Notes: generated by a model from the letters alone, not told the origin. 64,000 nucleotides of DNA from Lacihabitans sp. CS3-21 (GCF_024343675.1 NZ_RJUD01000112.1:62001-126000), one strand, 5' to 3'; shown: positions 16,226 to 25,052, counted from the first letter of the stretch. A program made the numbers and translations.

Positions 16226-18094
16226 ATGAAGTTTTTGAAGTTTGGTGTTTTCTTTGTTTTAATACACTTTTCTCTTTCCGCACAGCAGAAGTTTCCTCAA
16301 GGATACTTTATTATGCCCATTGCTCCTGGACAAATTACCTCCTTATCGGGTTGCTTTGGAGATATTCGAACAAACCATTTTCATGCGGGATTAGATGTCA
16401 GAACAGGCGGTGTTGAAGGCAAAAATGTGCATGCCGCGGCTGAAGGATATATTTCTCGCATTAAAATCCAAAACGGTGGCTATGGAAATGCCCTTTATGT
16501 TACCCATCCAAATGGTTTAACCACTTTGTATGCCCATCTAAAAGTTTTCAACGACACATTACAGAAATATCTGGTCAGCCAGCAATATCAACAGAAAACT
16601 TGGGAAATAGACATTACACTGAATCCGAACCAGTTTTTGGTCAAAAAAGGTGATATTATTGCACTTTCAGGAAATACTGGTGGTTCCGCTGGTCCGCATT
16701 TGCATTTCGAGATTCGTGATGCAGAAGAAAACGTCTTAGATCCCTCTCAGTTTGGTTTTGCCGAGTTGAAAGATAACGTTCAGCCTATTATACAGCAGAT
16801 TTCACTCAAATGTATGTCTGCAGATGCTAGGATTAATGGGAAGTTTGGAATTTTTAACTTTTCTGTAGTAAAAGGTAAAGACGGTTTATACAGAATTCCT
16901 CAAAAAATTTCCGCAAAAGGCACATTGGGATTGGAAGTTTTGACCTACGATAGAGCAAATAATAGCCCTTTTCGTCAAGGAGTTAACCAAATAAATTTGG
17001 TGGTAAACGATAAAGCAGTATATAATTTTAGGCTTGACAAAATGGCCTTTGACAACAAATTGGACATGAACATTCATGCCAATTATGAGAAAATGACCAA
17101 ATCGGGTCAGAAAATACACAAATGTTATGTAGAGGAAGGCAATACATTTGACTTCTATAAAACTAATGATTTGGCTGGTAAATTTAGGATAGAAAGTGAT
17201 ACCAATTTGGTAGAATTGAGGGTAAACGATGCCTTTGCAAATACTGTTTTTGCCGAATTCCAGATTTTTATGGAAAAAGAAAGAAACTCCGCCATCATTT
17301 CATCTGCGAAAATTAAAACCGAGGTTTTGGATAATTTCTTGAAAATTGATGTCTCGGATCCAAATAATGAGTTTAATGGTTTAGAATTGCTAAGAGGAAA
17401 TTCGATCACACAAGTGCCTTTTGATGAGATACTTGGACAAACTAAAATCAAGGTTTTAGATCTCAAGTTGGGCTTTCCTGAATCCATTTCGCTTAATGGA
17501 ATACCTATCGTGCTACCCGTTAACACTGCGATAAAAAAATCGAATCCAATTTTTATTAAAGATAACCTACAAGCAAACTTCAAAGATGTGCTATATGATG
17601 ATGCATTTGTTAATATCACCGTGAATGATTCAGAGCTAAATCTTCATGATGATGTCATACCAATCAAAGGTTATGCGGATATTGTTTGGCAAAAAAATAC
17701 ACTTCCAGCTTATCCTGACAAATACAAAGCATATTTGAAGGCAGGAAAGATGAAATTTTTAGGTGGTGATTGGCAAGGTTCTACTTTGAGTTTTAAAACC
17801 AGAGAATTCGGGAAAATCCTGACGCTTTATGATCTTGATGCACCGGCAATTTCACCAAAAGCATTAACAAAGGAAAGCCTTAAGTTCAGAATATCGGATA
17901 GTTTGTCGGGCATTAAAACTATAGCATGTTTTGTAAACGACGAATGGGTTTTGATGAACTTCGAATACAAAAATGGCATGATTTGGTCGGAAAAATTAGA
18001 TTCTTCAAAACCTTTTCTAGGCAAAGTGGTTTTAAAAATAACCGACAATTGCGATAATGTGGGTACTTTTGAAACAGAAATAACAGAAAAATGA
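16226..18094 (+). CDS. Secreted M23-family metallopeptidase with C-terminal beta domains
   Basis: The product has 622 residues. The signal peptide KFGVFFVLIHFSLSA precedes a LytM/peptidase M23 domain (about 40-175) with the ligand motifs NHFHAGLD and GPHLHFEIRD plus an intervening GGYGNALYVTHPNGLTTLYAHL. The remaining 430 residues look like beta-sandwich repeats, including SDSLSGIKTIACFVNDEWVLMNFEYK near the end. Active M23 enzymes cut peptidoglycan cross-links, so a role in wall remodelling is likely. The gene starts one base after the FAH gene ends and overlaps bcp by four bases. The C-terminal domains are unassigned. Confidence 0.92.
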   Translation: MKFLKFGVFFVLIHFSLSAQQKFPQGYFIMPIAPGQITSLSGCFGDIRTNHFHAGLDVRTGGVEGKNVHAAAEGYISRIKIQNGGYGNALYVTHPNGLTTLYAHLKVFNDTLQKYLVSQQYQQKTWEIDITLNPNQFLVKKGDIIALSGNTGGSAGPHLHFEIRDAEENVLDPSQFGFAELKDNVQPIIQQISLKCMSADARINGKFGIFNFSVVKGKDGLYRIPQKISAKGTLGLEVLTYDRANNSPFRQGVNQINLVVNDKAVYNFRLDKMAFDNKLDMNIHANYEKMTKSGQKIHKCYVEEGNTFDFYKTNDLAGKFRIESDTNLVELRVNDAFANTVFAEFQIFMEKERNSAIISSAKIKTEVLDNFLKIDVSDPNNEFNGLELLRGNSITQVPFDEILGQTKIKVLDLKLGFPESISLNGIPIVLPVNTAIKKSNPIFIKDNLQANFKDVLYDDAFVNITVNDSELNLHDDVIPIKGYADIVWQKNTLPAYPDKYKAYLKAGKMKFLGGDWQGSTLSFKTREFGKILTLYDLDAPAISPKALTKESLKFRISDSLSGIKTIACFVNDEWVLMNFEYKNGMIWSEKLDSSKPFLGKVVLKITDNCDNVGTFETEITEK

Positions 18095-18540
18095 AATTAG
18101 AAATAGGCCAAAAAGCTCCTAACTTCGAAACCATAAACCAAGATGGAAATACGGTAAAATTGAGTGATTTTGCCGGAAAAAAGATAGTTATTTATTTCTA
18201 TCCGAAAGACAACACGCCCACTTGTACCACCCAAGCTTGTAACCTAAGAGACAATTATTCAGCACTACAAGCCAAAGGTTATACGGTTTTAGGTGTAAGT
18301 ATAGATACGGCTAAATCTCATAAAAAATTCCAAACTAAGTTTGAACTTCCATTTGATCTTTTGGATGATTCTTCTATGAAAATGGTGAATGATTATGGTG
18401 TTTGGGCTGAGAAGATGATGTACGGAAAAACGTACATGGGCACCCTCAGAACTACTTTCTTAATAGACGAAAAGGGAATTATCATTGACATTATAGAAAA
18501 AGTAGAATCCAAAAGACATTCGGAGCAAATAGCTCCTTAA
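18091..18540 (+). CDS. bcp: Thioredoxin-dependent thiol peroxidase (Bcp/PrxQ)
   Basis: The product has 149 residues. The motif DNTPTCTTQACNLRD puts the peroxidatic Cys at 45 and the resolving Cys at 50, as in E. coli Bcp. The thioredoxin fold continues with GVSIDTAKSHKKFQTKFELPFDLLDD and LRTTFLIDEKG. It reduces hydrogen peroxide and organic hydroperoxides in the cytoplasm. The start overlaps the M23 gene by four bases, and its stop overlaps the stop of the convergent gene at 18537. Confidence 0.95.
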   Translation: MKLEIGQKAPNFETINQDGNTVKLSDFAGKKIVIYFYPKDNTPTCTTQACNLRDNYSALQAKGYTVLGVSIDTAKSHKKFQTKFELPFDLLDDSSMKMVNDYGVWAEKMMYGKTYMGTLRTTFLIDEKGIIIDIIEKVESKRHSEQIAP

Positions 18541-18953
18541 TATCTGAAACTAAAAGGATTTTGTATTTCTCGGCCTCGAGATTTCATAAAATCCGAAACC
18601 GTTATCCTTTGTCCAAAACAGCCATTAATTATGGTGACCTTTTCATTATCAAAATCGGCACTGGCAAGCATTTCTTCAGCTAAAGTTCTGTTTTTGTTCA
18701 AAAGAGCCAAAAAAGCATAACACCGCACACAGGCGTTTGGGTACCGACACAAAACTATCAACTCTTCGTTTTTGCAATTTTCTAACAGGCTTTTGTAAGC
18801 TTGATATTCTTCGGATATAATCCCATTGATGCCCTTGGTATAACCTGAAACCACATTTGCATTCACTATTATGGCCACCAATGAATCAATTTTTACAGAT
18901 TGTGCAAACGTATAGTTAGTCATTAAAACCAAGATAAACAGAGCTCGCTTCAT
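18537..18953 (-). CDS. Secreted small protein, HEAT-like, unknown function
   Basis: The product has 138 residues with a signal peptide (KRALFILVLMTNYTFAQ). The segment YPNACVRCYAFLALLNKNRTLAEEML resembles a single HEAT-type helical pair. Cysteines at NCKNEEL, LCRYPNACVRC and NGCFGQ suggest disulfides or metal binding in the periplasm. The gene is monocistronic and convergent with bcp. The family is not recognised. Confidence 0.68.
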   Translation of the reverse strand: MKRALFILVLMTNYTFAQSVKIDSLVAIIVNANVVSGYTKGINGIISEEYQAYKSLLENCKNEELIVLCRYPNACVRCYAFLALLNKNRTLAEEMLASADFDNEKVTIINGCFGQRITVSDFMKSRGREIQNPFSFRY

Positions 18954-19067
18954 GTAGTTTTTTCACTAAAGTCGATGCCGACAAATAAATGTTGCATAAA
19001 ACCATCCTTTTTGAATTCATTTAAACCCTTGCTTATCACTCTTTTTGGTTTATTAAGGTTGACAAAT

Positions 19068-19098
19068 TTTGTTTTAAATAATTTTACGTGTAATTTTG
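19068..19098 (+). promoter_or_regulatory. Candidate sigma-A-type promoter of the transketolase gene
   Basis: TTTG at 19068-19071 and TAATTTTG at 19091-19098 are 19 bases apart, matching the Bacteroidota -33/-7 consensus. The transketolase start codon is about 100 bases downstream, giving a long leader. Confidence 0.6.
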
Positions 19099-19198
19099 AC
19101 ACTTATTATAAATATTTGCTATTCTTACAACAATTATAGGCTTAGCAGCAATATTTTAATAAATTTGTGAAGATTATTAACAAAATTCTAATTCTTAA

Positions 19199-20065
19199 AT
19201 GCAAACCCCAGAAATCAAGGACATTGCCACCCAAGTAAGACGCGACATCGTACGCATGGTGCATGGTTGTAAGTCCGGCCACCCAGGTGGGTCATTAGGC
19301 TGCACGGATATCGTAGTAGCACTATATTTCCAACAGATGAAAATCAATAATCGCAAAGGTAAAGGCGGCTATATTTCATTTAAAATGGACGGAATCGATG
19401 AGGATTTATTCTTCCTCTCAAACGGCCATACTTCGCCTTTGTTTTATTCGGTTTTAGCTAGAAGAGGATATTTTGGAATAGAAGAGTTAAGTACTTTTCG
19501 TAAATTGAATTCAAGACTTCAAGGTCATCCAACCACGCACGAAGGTCTTCCAGGCATCAGAGTTGCCTCTGGATCTTTAGGTCAAGGTATGTCAGTAGGT
19601 ATTGGAGCCGCAATGGCCAAAAAACTGAATGGTGACAAAAATCTAGTTTACGTTTTGATGGGTGACGGTGAGCAACAAGAAGGCCAAGTGTGGGAAGCCG
19701 CACAGTTTGCACCACATCACAAAGTGGATAATTTGGTAGGTATAATTGACTTGAACGGTCAGCAAATAGACGGTTCTACGGAGCAAGTAATGTCAAACCG
19801 CGACTTGAAAGCCAAATACAAAGCTTTTGGATGGAACGTTATGGAAATCAAAGAAGGCAATAACATTGAAGCTTGTATTGCTGGACTTAGAAAAGCCAAA
19901 AGATTGACAGGAAAAGGACAACCAGTGATGATATTGCTTTACACAGAAATGGGTGCTGGCGTAGATTTCATGATGGGAAGCCACAAATGGCATGGCATAG
20001 CTCCAAACGACGAGCAGTTGGCCGCAGCATTGGCTCAGTTACCTTCAACTTTAGCTGATTATTGA
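19199..20065 (+). CDS. Transketolase, N-terminal (thiamine-diphosphate binding) subunit
   Basis: The product has 288 residues, the size of the N-terminal half in split transketolases. Motifs include HGCKSGHPGGSLGCTDI, SNGHTSPLFYSVLARRGYF, GSLGQGMSVGIGAAMAKKL and VYVLMGDGEQQEGQVWEAAQFAPHHKVDNLVGIIDLNGQQIDG (the diphosphate/Mg site). With its partner it moves two-carbon units between sugar phosphates in the pentose phosphate pathway. The partner is at 21966, about 1.9 kb downstream, with an ATPase/TOPRIM pair between them, which is unusual because the halves normally adjoin. Confidence 0.94.
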   Translation: MQTPEIKDIATQVRRDIVRMVHGCKSGHPGGSLGCTDIVVALYFQQMKINNRKGKGGYISFKMDGIDEDLFFLSNGHTSPLFYSVLARRGYFGIEELSTFRKLNSRLQGHPTTHEGLPGIRVASGSLGQGMSVGIGAAMAKKLNGDKNLVYVLMGDGEQQEGQVWEAAQFAPHHKVDNLVGIIDLNGQQIDGSTEQVMSNRDLKAKYKAFGWNVMEIKEGNNIEACIAGLRKAKRLTGKGQPVMILLYTEMGAGVDFMMGSHKWHGIAPNDEQLAAALAQLPSTLADY

Positions 20066-20114
20066 TTTTTTTTTAGGCATCAAGGCAAAAGGCAATAAGG
20101 CATAAATAGATTTG

Positions 20115-20135
20115 ATGACTGAGCGGAGTCGAAGG
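20115..20135. repeat. Dispersed repeat element at the left junction of the inserted cassette
   Basis: TGACTGAGCGGAGTCGAAGG contains a GACT/AGTC hairpin. It resembles a core motif of the 24-bp array at 14528 and, from general experience, a motif scattered through many Bacteroidota genomes. It lies between the first transketolase gene and the ATPase gene. Confidence 0.65.
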
Positions 20136-20163
20136 TAAAAACTCTAAAATATTTCATAAGATA

Positions 20164-21405
20164 TTGAAAATAAAAAGCTTAAATATTAAAAATTTCAAAT
20201 CCATCGTTGATATCACCATCAACGGACCCAACCCATTTACGGTGTTTGTTGGGCCAAATGGAAGTGGAAAATCTAATATTTTTGAGGCTTTGGAGTTTGC
20301 TAATTTGATGACAGATGAAACAGACTACGACAAAAAAACTAAAATTGAAGGACAATTTGGAGATTGTGAGTCTTTTTTAAATGTCAATAATGAAATTCCA
20401 TTTTTAAGTATTGGCTATGAATTTGATAAAGAGGTTGTTTTGTTTTCTTGGAGAAAAAAAAATAAAGAGACTGATGAACAATTGAAGCATTTAAGAGATG
20501 AGGCAATTTTGAATAAGTCCAAGTATCTTGAAATGTTTAGAATTCTATTTAAAGATGATGAAAGGTTCGAAAATGACCCTTCTTTTGCAGAAGTACCTTT
20601 TGATTTTTTAATAAATAGATACGACAAATTATTGTCTTCTAAGGTTGGAAGCTACAGCTTTACTATTCCAGTTCACAAAGACAAGTTAGCTGATAAGGAA
20701 GAATTATATTCTACTGAAAACTTTAACTTGGATAATAGTGAATTCTATAATGAAATTGGGACATTATTGCAAAACTCCAATTATAGTCAGTTCTTCGATT
20801 CGTTCTCTAGGATTTTCCTCAATAGTAGAATAAAAGATAGAAGTAACTTTAAGAGATTCTTGAAAAATGATGGTTCAAATCTAGAAAAAGCAATATCTTT
20901 CCTTTTAAAAAATGAGGTTAAGAGAGAAGAATTATTAGATTGGTTGAGATTATTTATTCCAGAATTTGAAGATCTTAAATATTCTAAAAATGAAATTAGT
21001 GGAAAAAATGGCTTGCAAATTTTTGAAAAGAAATCAAATATTCCATTTAATACTTCTTTGATTTCTGATGGGACATTCAATATCTTAGCAATGCTAACAG
21101 CAGTTCTCCAATCTGATGAACCTCAATTTCTGTGCATCGAAGAACCTGAGAATGGATTGCATCCAAAGGTAGTTAAGGAATTGGTTAATCTATTCAGAGA
21201 TGCTTGTGAGGAATACGGACATTATATTTGGATTAATACACACTCCCAAACTTTGGTATCCAAACTTAAGCCTCATGAAGTAATTTTGGTGGATAAAGTT
21301 GATGGTGAAACAAGAATAAAACAATTAAAAGATTTCAATTTACATGGCTTCGAAATGGACGAGGCTTGGCTAAGTAATGCTTTGGGAGGAGGTATTCCAT
21401 GGTAA
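20164..21405 (+). CDS. AAA-family ATPase (AAA_15/21, OLD/RecF-like), predicted defence
   Basis: The product has 413 residues, read from a TTG at 20164; the sequence IKSLNIKNFKSIVDITI is the usual N-terminus, and no ATG fits better. The Walker A motif is GPNGSGKSN (about 29-37). The C-terminal part has an SDGTFNILAML signature, Walker B FLCIEEPENGLHP, and the H-loop WINTHSQTLV. Such ABC-type ATPases pair with TOPRIM-like or other effectors in anti-phage systems (for example AriA of PARIS). The following gene overlaps it by seven bases, so they form one unit. The defence role is inferred. Codon use looks AT-rich and Lys/Asn-rich, consistent with transfer. Confidence 0.88.
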   Translation: MKIKSLNIKNFKSIVDITINGPNPFTVFVGPNGSGKSNIFEALEFANLMTDETDYDKKTKIEGQFGDCESFLNVNNEIPFLSIGYEFDKEVVLFSWRKKNKETDEQLKHLRDEAILNKSKYLEMFRILFKDDERFENDPSFAEVPFDFLINRYDKLLSSKVGSYSFTIPVHKDKLADKEELYSTENFNLDNSEFYNEIGTLLQNSNYSQFFDSFSRIFLNSRIKDRSNFKRFLKNDGSNLEKAISFLLKNEVKREELLDWLRLFIPEFEDLKYSKNEISGKNGLQIFEKKSNIPFNTSLISDGTFNILAMLTAVLQSDEPQFLCIEEPENGLHPKVVKELVNLFRDACEEYGHYIWINTHSQTLVSKLKPHEVILVDKVDGETRIKQLKDFNLHGFEMDEAWLSNALGGGIPW

Positions 21406-21953
21406 AACTCGGAATCATCTGCGAGGGAGAATCAGAGACAATAGTTTTGAAAAGTGAACCTTTTATTTCCTTTTTGAGAGAATTATCTATTGAACTTATT
21501 GCTGTGCAAGAAACTGGATCCAAAAATCAATTCTTTGGTGGTAGGTTTGAGAAACACAAAGCCACTATTAAAGATAAAGGAGCAGAAGTTGTTTTGGCTT
21601 TATTTGATTTAGACAAAGATGAATGTCCTTCAAAGTTGAAAGAAAGTTCGGATTTGACAGAAAACGAAATTGGAGTAATTGCAATAAACGAATTTGAATC
21701 GTGGTATTTGGCAGATAATTTTGCTTTGAGTAAATTATTAGAAAAAAAAATTAATGTCGATTTTCCTGAAAGTTATGATGAGCCTATAAAAGAAATTGTT
21801 CGACTAAATGACGATAAAAGTTTCGGTAAAAGTAAACCTCGTCTAGCCCAAAAAATGCTCAAAAACGGTTTCTCAATCGAAAATGCAGCAAACCATCCAA
21901 ATTGTGACAGTGCAAAATATTTTATTAAAAAATTAAAATCATTATCTAATTAG
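21399..21953 (+). CDS. TOPRIM-like DUF4276-type protein, partner of the AAA ATPase
   Basis: The product has 184 residues. The N-terminus GIICEGESETIVLK supplies the glutamate typical of TOPRIM-like metal sites. ALFDLDKDECP gives the DxD motif, and NEFESWYLAD is the hallmark helix of DUF4276-like proteins. The final segment HPNCDSAKYFIKKL is also family-like. It overlaps the ATPase gene by seven bases, so the two are translationally coupled. By analogy with other ATPase/TOPRIM pairs it may be a nuclease effector controlled by the ATPase; this is inference. It could alternatively be an RloB-type protein. Confidence 0.75.
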   Translation: MVKLGIICEGESETIVLKSEPFISFLRELSIELIAVQETGSKNQFFGGRFEKHKATIKDKGAEVVLALFDLDKDECPSKLKESSDLTENEIGVIAINEFESWYLADNFALSKLLEKKINVDFPESYDEPIKEIVRLNDDKSFGKSKPRLAQKMLKNGFSIENAANHPNCDSAKYFIKKLKSLSN

Positions 21954-21965
21954 TAATTTAATACG

Positions 21966-22919
21966 ATGAAAAAATATACATTTACAGAATCAAAAGATAC
22001 CCGCTCGGGTTTTGGCGATGCCATGACTGAGCTGGGTGAGAGCCACCCCAATGTAGTGGCTTTGTGTGCCGATTTAGTAGGTTCACTCAAAATTGCTCCA
22101 TTTATCAAAAATCACCCTGAGCGTTTTATCCAAACAGGTATTGCTGAGGCAAACATGATGGGTATAGCGGCGGGTTTGACCATAGGCGGTAAAATTCCTT
22201 ATGCTACCACCTTTGCCAACTTCGGTTCGGGTAGAGTTTACGACCAAATCCGTCAGTCGATAGCTTATTCTGACAAAAACGTTAAAATTGCGGTTTCTCA
22301 CGCTGGTCTTACACTTGGTGAAGACGGTGCAACACACCAAATATTGGAAGACCTCGCCATGATGCGTGCTATGCCAAACATGACCGTGATAAACCCATGC
22401 GATTATAACCAAACCAAAGCTGCTACCAAAGCCGTTGCTGACTTTGAAGGTCCGGTTTATTTGCGTTTTGGTCGTCCTGTAGTGCCAGTTTTCACACCGG
22501 CTGACCAGAAATTCGAAATCGGTAAGGCTTGGATGGTGAACGAAGGAAAAGACGTAACGATCATAGCCACAGGTCATTTGGTATGGGAAGCCATAAAAGC
22601 TGGAGAAGTTTTGGCTGAACAAGGAATTGATGCCGAAATTATTAACATACATACTATCAAGCCTTTGGATACCGCTGCTATTTTGAAATCTGTAAAGAAA
22701 ACAAAATGTGTAGTAACTTGTGAAGAACACCAAGCTAATGGTGGTTTAGGCGATGCCGTTGCTCAAACATTGGCCAAAGAATTCTTGGCTCCTCAAGAAT
22801 ATATTGCTGTGAATGATTCATTCGGTGAGTCGGGTACTCCTGAGCAATTGATGGTTAAATATGGTTTGGATTCTAAAAATATCATTGAAGCTGTAAAAAA
22901 AGTTATTGCTAGAAAATAA
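21966..22919 (+). CDS. Transketolase, C-terminal (pyrimidine-binding) subunit
   Basis: The product has 317 residues. The motifs DLVGSLKIAPFIKNHPERFIQTGIAEANMMGIAAGL (catalytic-site Glu region) and SHAGLTLGEDGATHQILEDLAMMRAMPNMTVINPCD (transketolase central motif) are diagnostic, and the C-terminal domain reads ATGHLVWEAIKAGEVL onwards. It completes the enzyme whose N-terminal half is encoded at 19199. It lies 12 bases after the DUF4276-type gene and is followed by a strong terminator, so it may depend on read-through of the cassette or on an internal promoter. Confidence 0.94.
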   Translation: MKKYTFTESKDTRSGFGDAMTELGESHPNVVALCADLVGSLKIAPFIKNHPERFIQTGIAEANMMGIAAGLTIGGKIPYATTFANFGSGRVYDQIRQSIAYSDKNVKIAVSHAGLTLGEDGATHQILEDLAMMRAMPNMTVINPCDYNQTKAATKAVADFEGPVYLRFGRPVVPVFTPADQKFEIGKAWMVNEGKDVTIIATGHLVWEAIKAGEVLAEQGIDAEIINIHTIKPLDTAAILKSVKKTKCVVTCEEHQANGGLGDAVAQTLAKEFLAPQEYIAVNDSFGESGTPEQLMVKYGLDSKNIIEAVKKVIARK

Positions 22920-22934
22920 TTATTAAACCTTTTG

Positions 22935-22973
22935 AGTCTTGGAGTGTCTAAAGGTCACTCCAAGACTTTTTTT
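22935..22973 (+). terminator. Terminator of the transketolase unit, directly upstream of the sigma gene
   Basis: AGTCTTGGAGTG (22935-22946) pairs perfectly with CACTCCAAGACT (22956-22967) and runs into seven Ts. The sigma-factor ATG is seven bases further, so the hairpin must also shape that gene's leader. Confidence 0.88.
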
Positions 22974-22979
22974 ATTTTT

Positions 22980-23525
22980 ATGAAAGACGAAGAAATTATT
23001 CAGCTCCTTGAAAATCCTGAAAACCATGAAAAGGCTTTCAGAGGCATTTTGAAGGCATACAAAGAGAAATTGTACTATCACGTGCGTAAAATCGTAATCG
23101 ACCACGATGATGCCGATGATGTAACGCAGGAATCTTTCATAAAAATTTGGCGAAATCTGGATAAGTTCAGAGGTGATTCTAAATTGTACACTTGGTTGTA
23201 TAGAATAGCCACCAATGAAGCATTGACTTTTCTACAAAAGAAGAAAAAAGATCAAGGAATATCCATTGACGACAACGAAGGCTTGGTTTCTCATCTAGAA
23301 TCTTCCAAAAGTGACACATATATGGATGGAGAAGAGATAGAAATTAAACTTCAAAAGGCACTTCTGCAACTGACTGACAAACAAAGAGTTGTTTTTAATC
23401 TAAAGTATTTTGAGGAACTCAAATACGAGGAAATAGCCGAAATAACTGAAACCAGTGTAGGTGGTTTAAAAGCTACTTATCACTTTGCAGTGAAAAAAAT
23501 CGAGGAATTTCTTACCAAGAACTAA
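22980..23525 (+). CDS. ECF-type RNA polymerase sigma factor
   Basis: From the ATG at 22980 the product has 181 residues. The earlier in-frame codons run through a terminator and are unlikely to be translated. Region 2 is DDADDVTQESFIKIWRNLDKFRGDSKLYTWLYRIATNEAL, and region 4 is LTDKQRVVFNLKYFEELKYEEIAEITETSVGGLKATYHFAVKKIEEF. It directs RNA polymerase to a small extracytoplasmic regulon. It is followed 17 bases later by a single-pass membrane protein that is probably its anti-sigma factor, and then by a Spy-like secreted protein. Confidence 0.94.
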   Translation: MKDEEIIQLLENPENHEKAFRGILKAYKEKLYYHVRKIVIDHDDADDVTQESFIKIWRNLDKFRGDSKLYTWLYRIATNEALTFLQKKKKDQGISIDDNEGLVSHLESSKSDTYMDGEEIEIKLQKALLQLTDKQRVVFNLKYFEELKYEEIAEITETSVGGLKATYHFAVKKIEEFLTKN

Positions 23526-23542
23526 ACCTTTTGACAGAATAA

Positions 23543-24385
23543 ATGTCAAAGAGACAAGAAAAAGTTTTTATGAATATCGAAGAAAGCAAAATAAAATCAC
23601 CGTTTACAGTTGCTGAAGGTTACTTTGGGAAATTGGAGGAGAATATTCTTGCAGAGGTAAGTATTCAGAGAATGAAATCTCTCCAAAAAATAGCTACACC
23701 AAAAGGATATTTTGATAAACTTGAAAATGAAATTTTATCTCTTTCAAAAATAGATAAATTACAAAATATCAAGTCATTATCTACGCCAGAAAGATATATC
23801 GAAGATTTGGAGTCTCAAATAATTTCTCAAGTCCATATTGAAAAGCTTAAGGATCAAGCTAAACCTGAAGTTCCAGAAGCTTATTTTGACGAAATGGAAG
23901 ATTTGATTTTTTCTAAAGTCAAAATTGAAAAACTAAAGGATTTAAAGGGAAATAAAACAACAAAAGGCTATTTTGAGGACTTAGAAAGTCAGATTTTAGC
24001 CAAAGTTAAAATCGAAAGTTTAACGAAAGAAATACAATTAAGCACGCCTTCAGGCTATTTTAACCAACTTGAGGAAAACATTCTAAGCAAAACGGTTGAA
24101 ACCAAGAAAGCCAAATTTATAGTTGTCAGAAACAAATGGGTATATTTTAGAAATGCCGCAGCTGTTTTATTGATTGGAGCTTTTTCTGTTTTGGTTTACA
24201 ATCAACAAAAAACCAAAGATGAGTTTGCAGAAATCAGCTCAGAAGAAATGATAGCCTATTTGGCCGAGGAAAATTTGACAGATGCAGATTTGAGCACTTT
24301 GGTGACCGAAACAACTCCAATTCACGAAAATGTAGAATTGACGGAGCAAGAAATAGAAAAGTATTTGAAAGAAAATGACATTTAA
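23543..24385 (+). CDS. Repeat-built single-pass membrane protein, putative anti-sigma factor
   Basis: The product has 280 residues. Six consecutive ~33-residue modules (about residues 20-190) each contain a P.GYF..LE..I core: VAEGYFGKLEENI, TPKGYFDKLENEI, TPERYIEDLESQI, VPEAYFDEMEDLI, TKGYFEDLESQI and TPSGYFNQLEENI. One transmembrane helix follows (RNAAAVLLIGAFSVLVY, about 210-226), then an acidic periplasmic tail. The position between an ECF sigma factor and a Spy-like gene suggests an anti-sigma role with the repeats in the cytoplasm. The classic zinc anti-sigma motif is absent. It could be read from Met10, but the first Met fits as well. Confidence 0.75.
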   Translation: MSKRQEKVFMNIEESKIKSPFTVAEGYFGKLEENILAEVSIQRMKSLQKIATPKGYFDKLENEILSLSKIDKLQNIKSLSTPERYIEDLESQIISQVHIEKLKDQAKPEVPEAYFDEMEDLIFSKVKIEKLKDLKGNKTTKGYFEDLESQILAKVKIESLTKEIQLSTPSGYFNQLEENILSKTVETKKAKFIVVRNKWVYFRNAAAVLLIGAFSVLVYNQQKTKDEFAEISSEEMIAYLAEENLTDADLSTLVTETTPIHENVELTEQEIEKYLKENDI

Positions 24386-24386
24386 G

Positions 24387-24827
24387 ATGAAAAACATATT
24401 TTTATACATATTACTCATAATCAGTACTATATCCTTTGGACAACGCCCTGGTGGAAATCCTCCGGGCGGGGAACGTATCAGAGCGATGAAAGTGGGCATG
24501 ATTACCAACGAACTGAAACTTACCGAAAGTCAGGCAGAGAAATTTTGGCCCATTTATAACAATTACTCAGAGGAGAAAAACGAAATTCATCAGGAAATTA
24601 GAAGGCTTTCTAAAAGACCTGGCGAGGATTTGTCCAATAATGAGTTGATGAAAAGGCAAGATAAAATTTTGGAATTGCAACAGGATGAATTGAATATAAC
24701 TAAAAAATATAGAGATAACTTTCTAAGAGTAATTTCGGCTCAACAATATTCGAGTTTGATGGCTGCTGAGAGAAAATTTAACCAGATGCTTTTGGATAAA
24801 CTCAAAGAAAGAAAAGGATTGGACTAA
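24387..24827 (+). CDS. Secreted Spy/CpxP-like periplasmic protein
   Basis: The ATG at 24387 opens a 146-residue product with signal peptide KNIFLYILLIISTISFGQ. A GGNPPGG linker precedes helices containing LTESQAEKFWPIYNNYSEEKNEIHQEIRRLSKR and LELQQDELNITKKYRDNFLRVISAQQYSSL, which resemble the LTxxQ helices of Spy and CpxP, periplasmic chaperones and stress sensors. It is the third gene in the sigma/partner operon, with the start overlapping the partner stop region. It probably senses or buffers envelope stress in the same circuit. A terminator follows at 24855. Confidence 0.82.
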   Translation: MKNIFLYILLIISTISFGQRPGGNPPGGERIRAMKVGMITNELKLTESQAEKFWPIYNNYSEEKNEIHQEIRRLSKRPGEDLSNNELMKRQDKILELQQDELNITKKYRDNFLRVISAQQYSSLMAAERKFNQMLLDKLKERKGLD

Positions 24828-24854
24828 TTTATCCCCTTCATTATTTACAAAGAT

Positions 24855-24879
24855 AGCATCCACATTTTGGGTGCTTTTT
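24855..24879 (+). terminator. Terminator after the sigma-factor operon
   Basis: AGCATCCA (24855-24862) pairs with TGGGTGCT (24868-24875), with one G-U pair, and is followed by a short T-run. It closes the sigma/partner/Spy-like operon. Confidence 0.7.
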
Positions 24880-25052
24880 GCATTCAAGGCAATAGCCATT
24901 AGATTTTTAATCGGTAATTCGAAGCATTTGTTTTAATTTGTATAAAAAATCATTCTCTGGAAGACTTCAATTTAAAAATATTACAGCAAGCAGCACAAAT
25001 AACCAAACCACTGGGAAAAATTGAACCTAGGGAATTTGTATTAAAAAATCAA

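Noticed and set aside
22932-22979. Longer start of the sigma factor
   Set aside because: The extra codons lie within the upstream terminator hairpin and T-run; the ATG at 22980 gives the normal family length.
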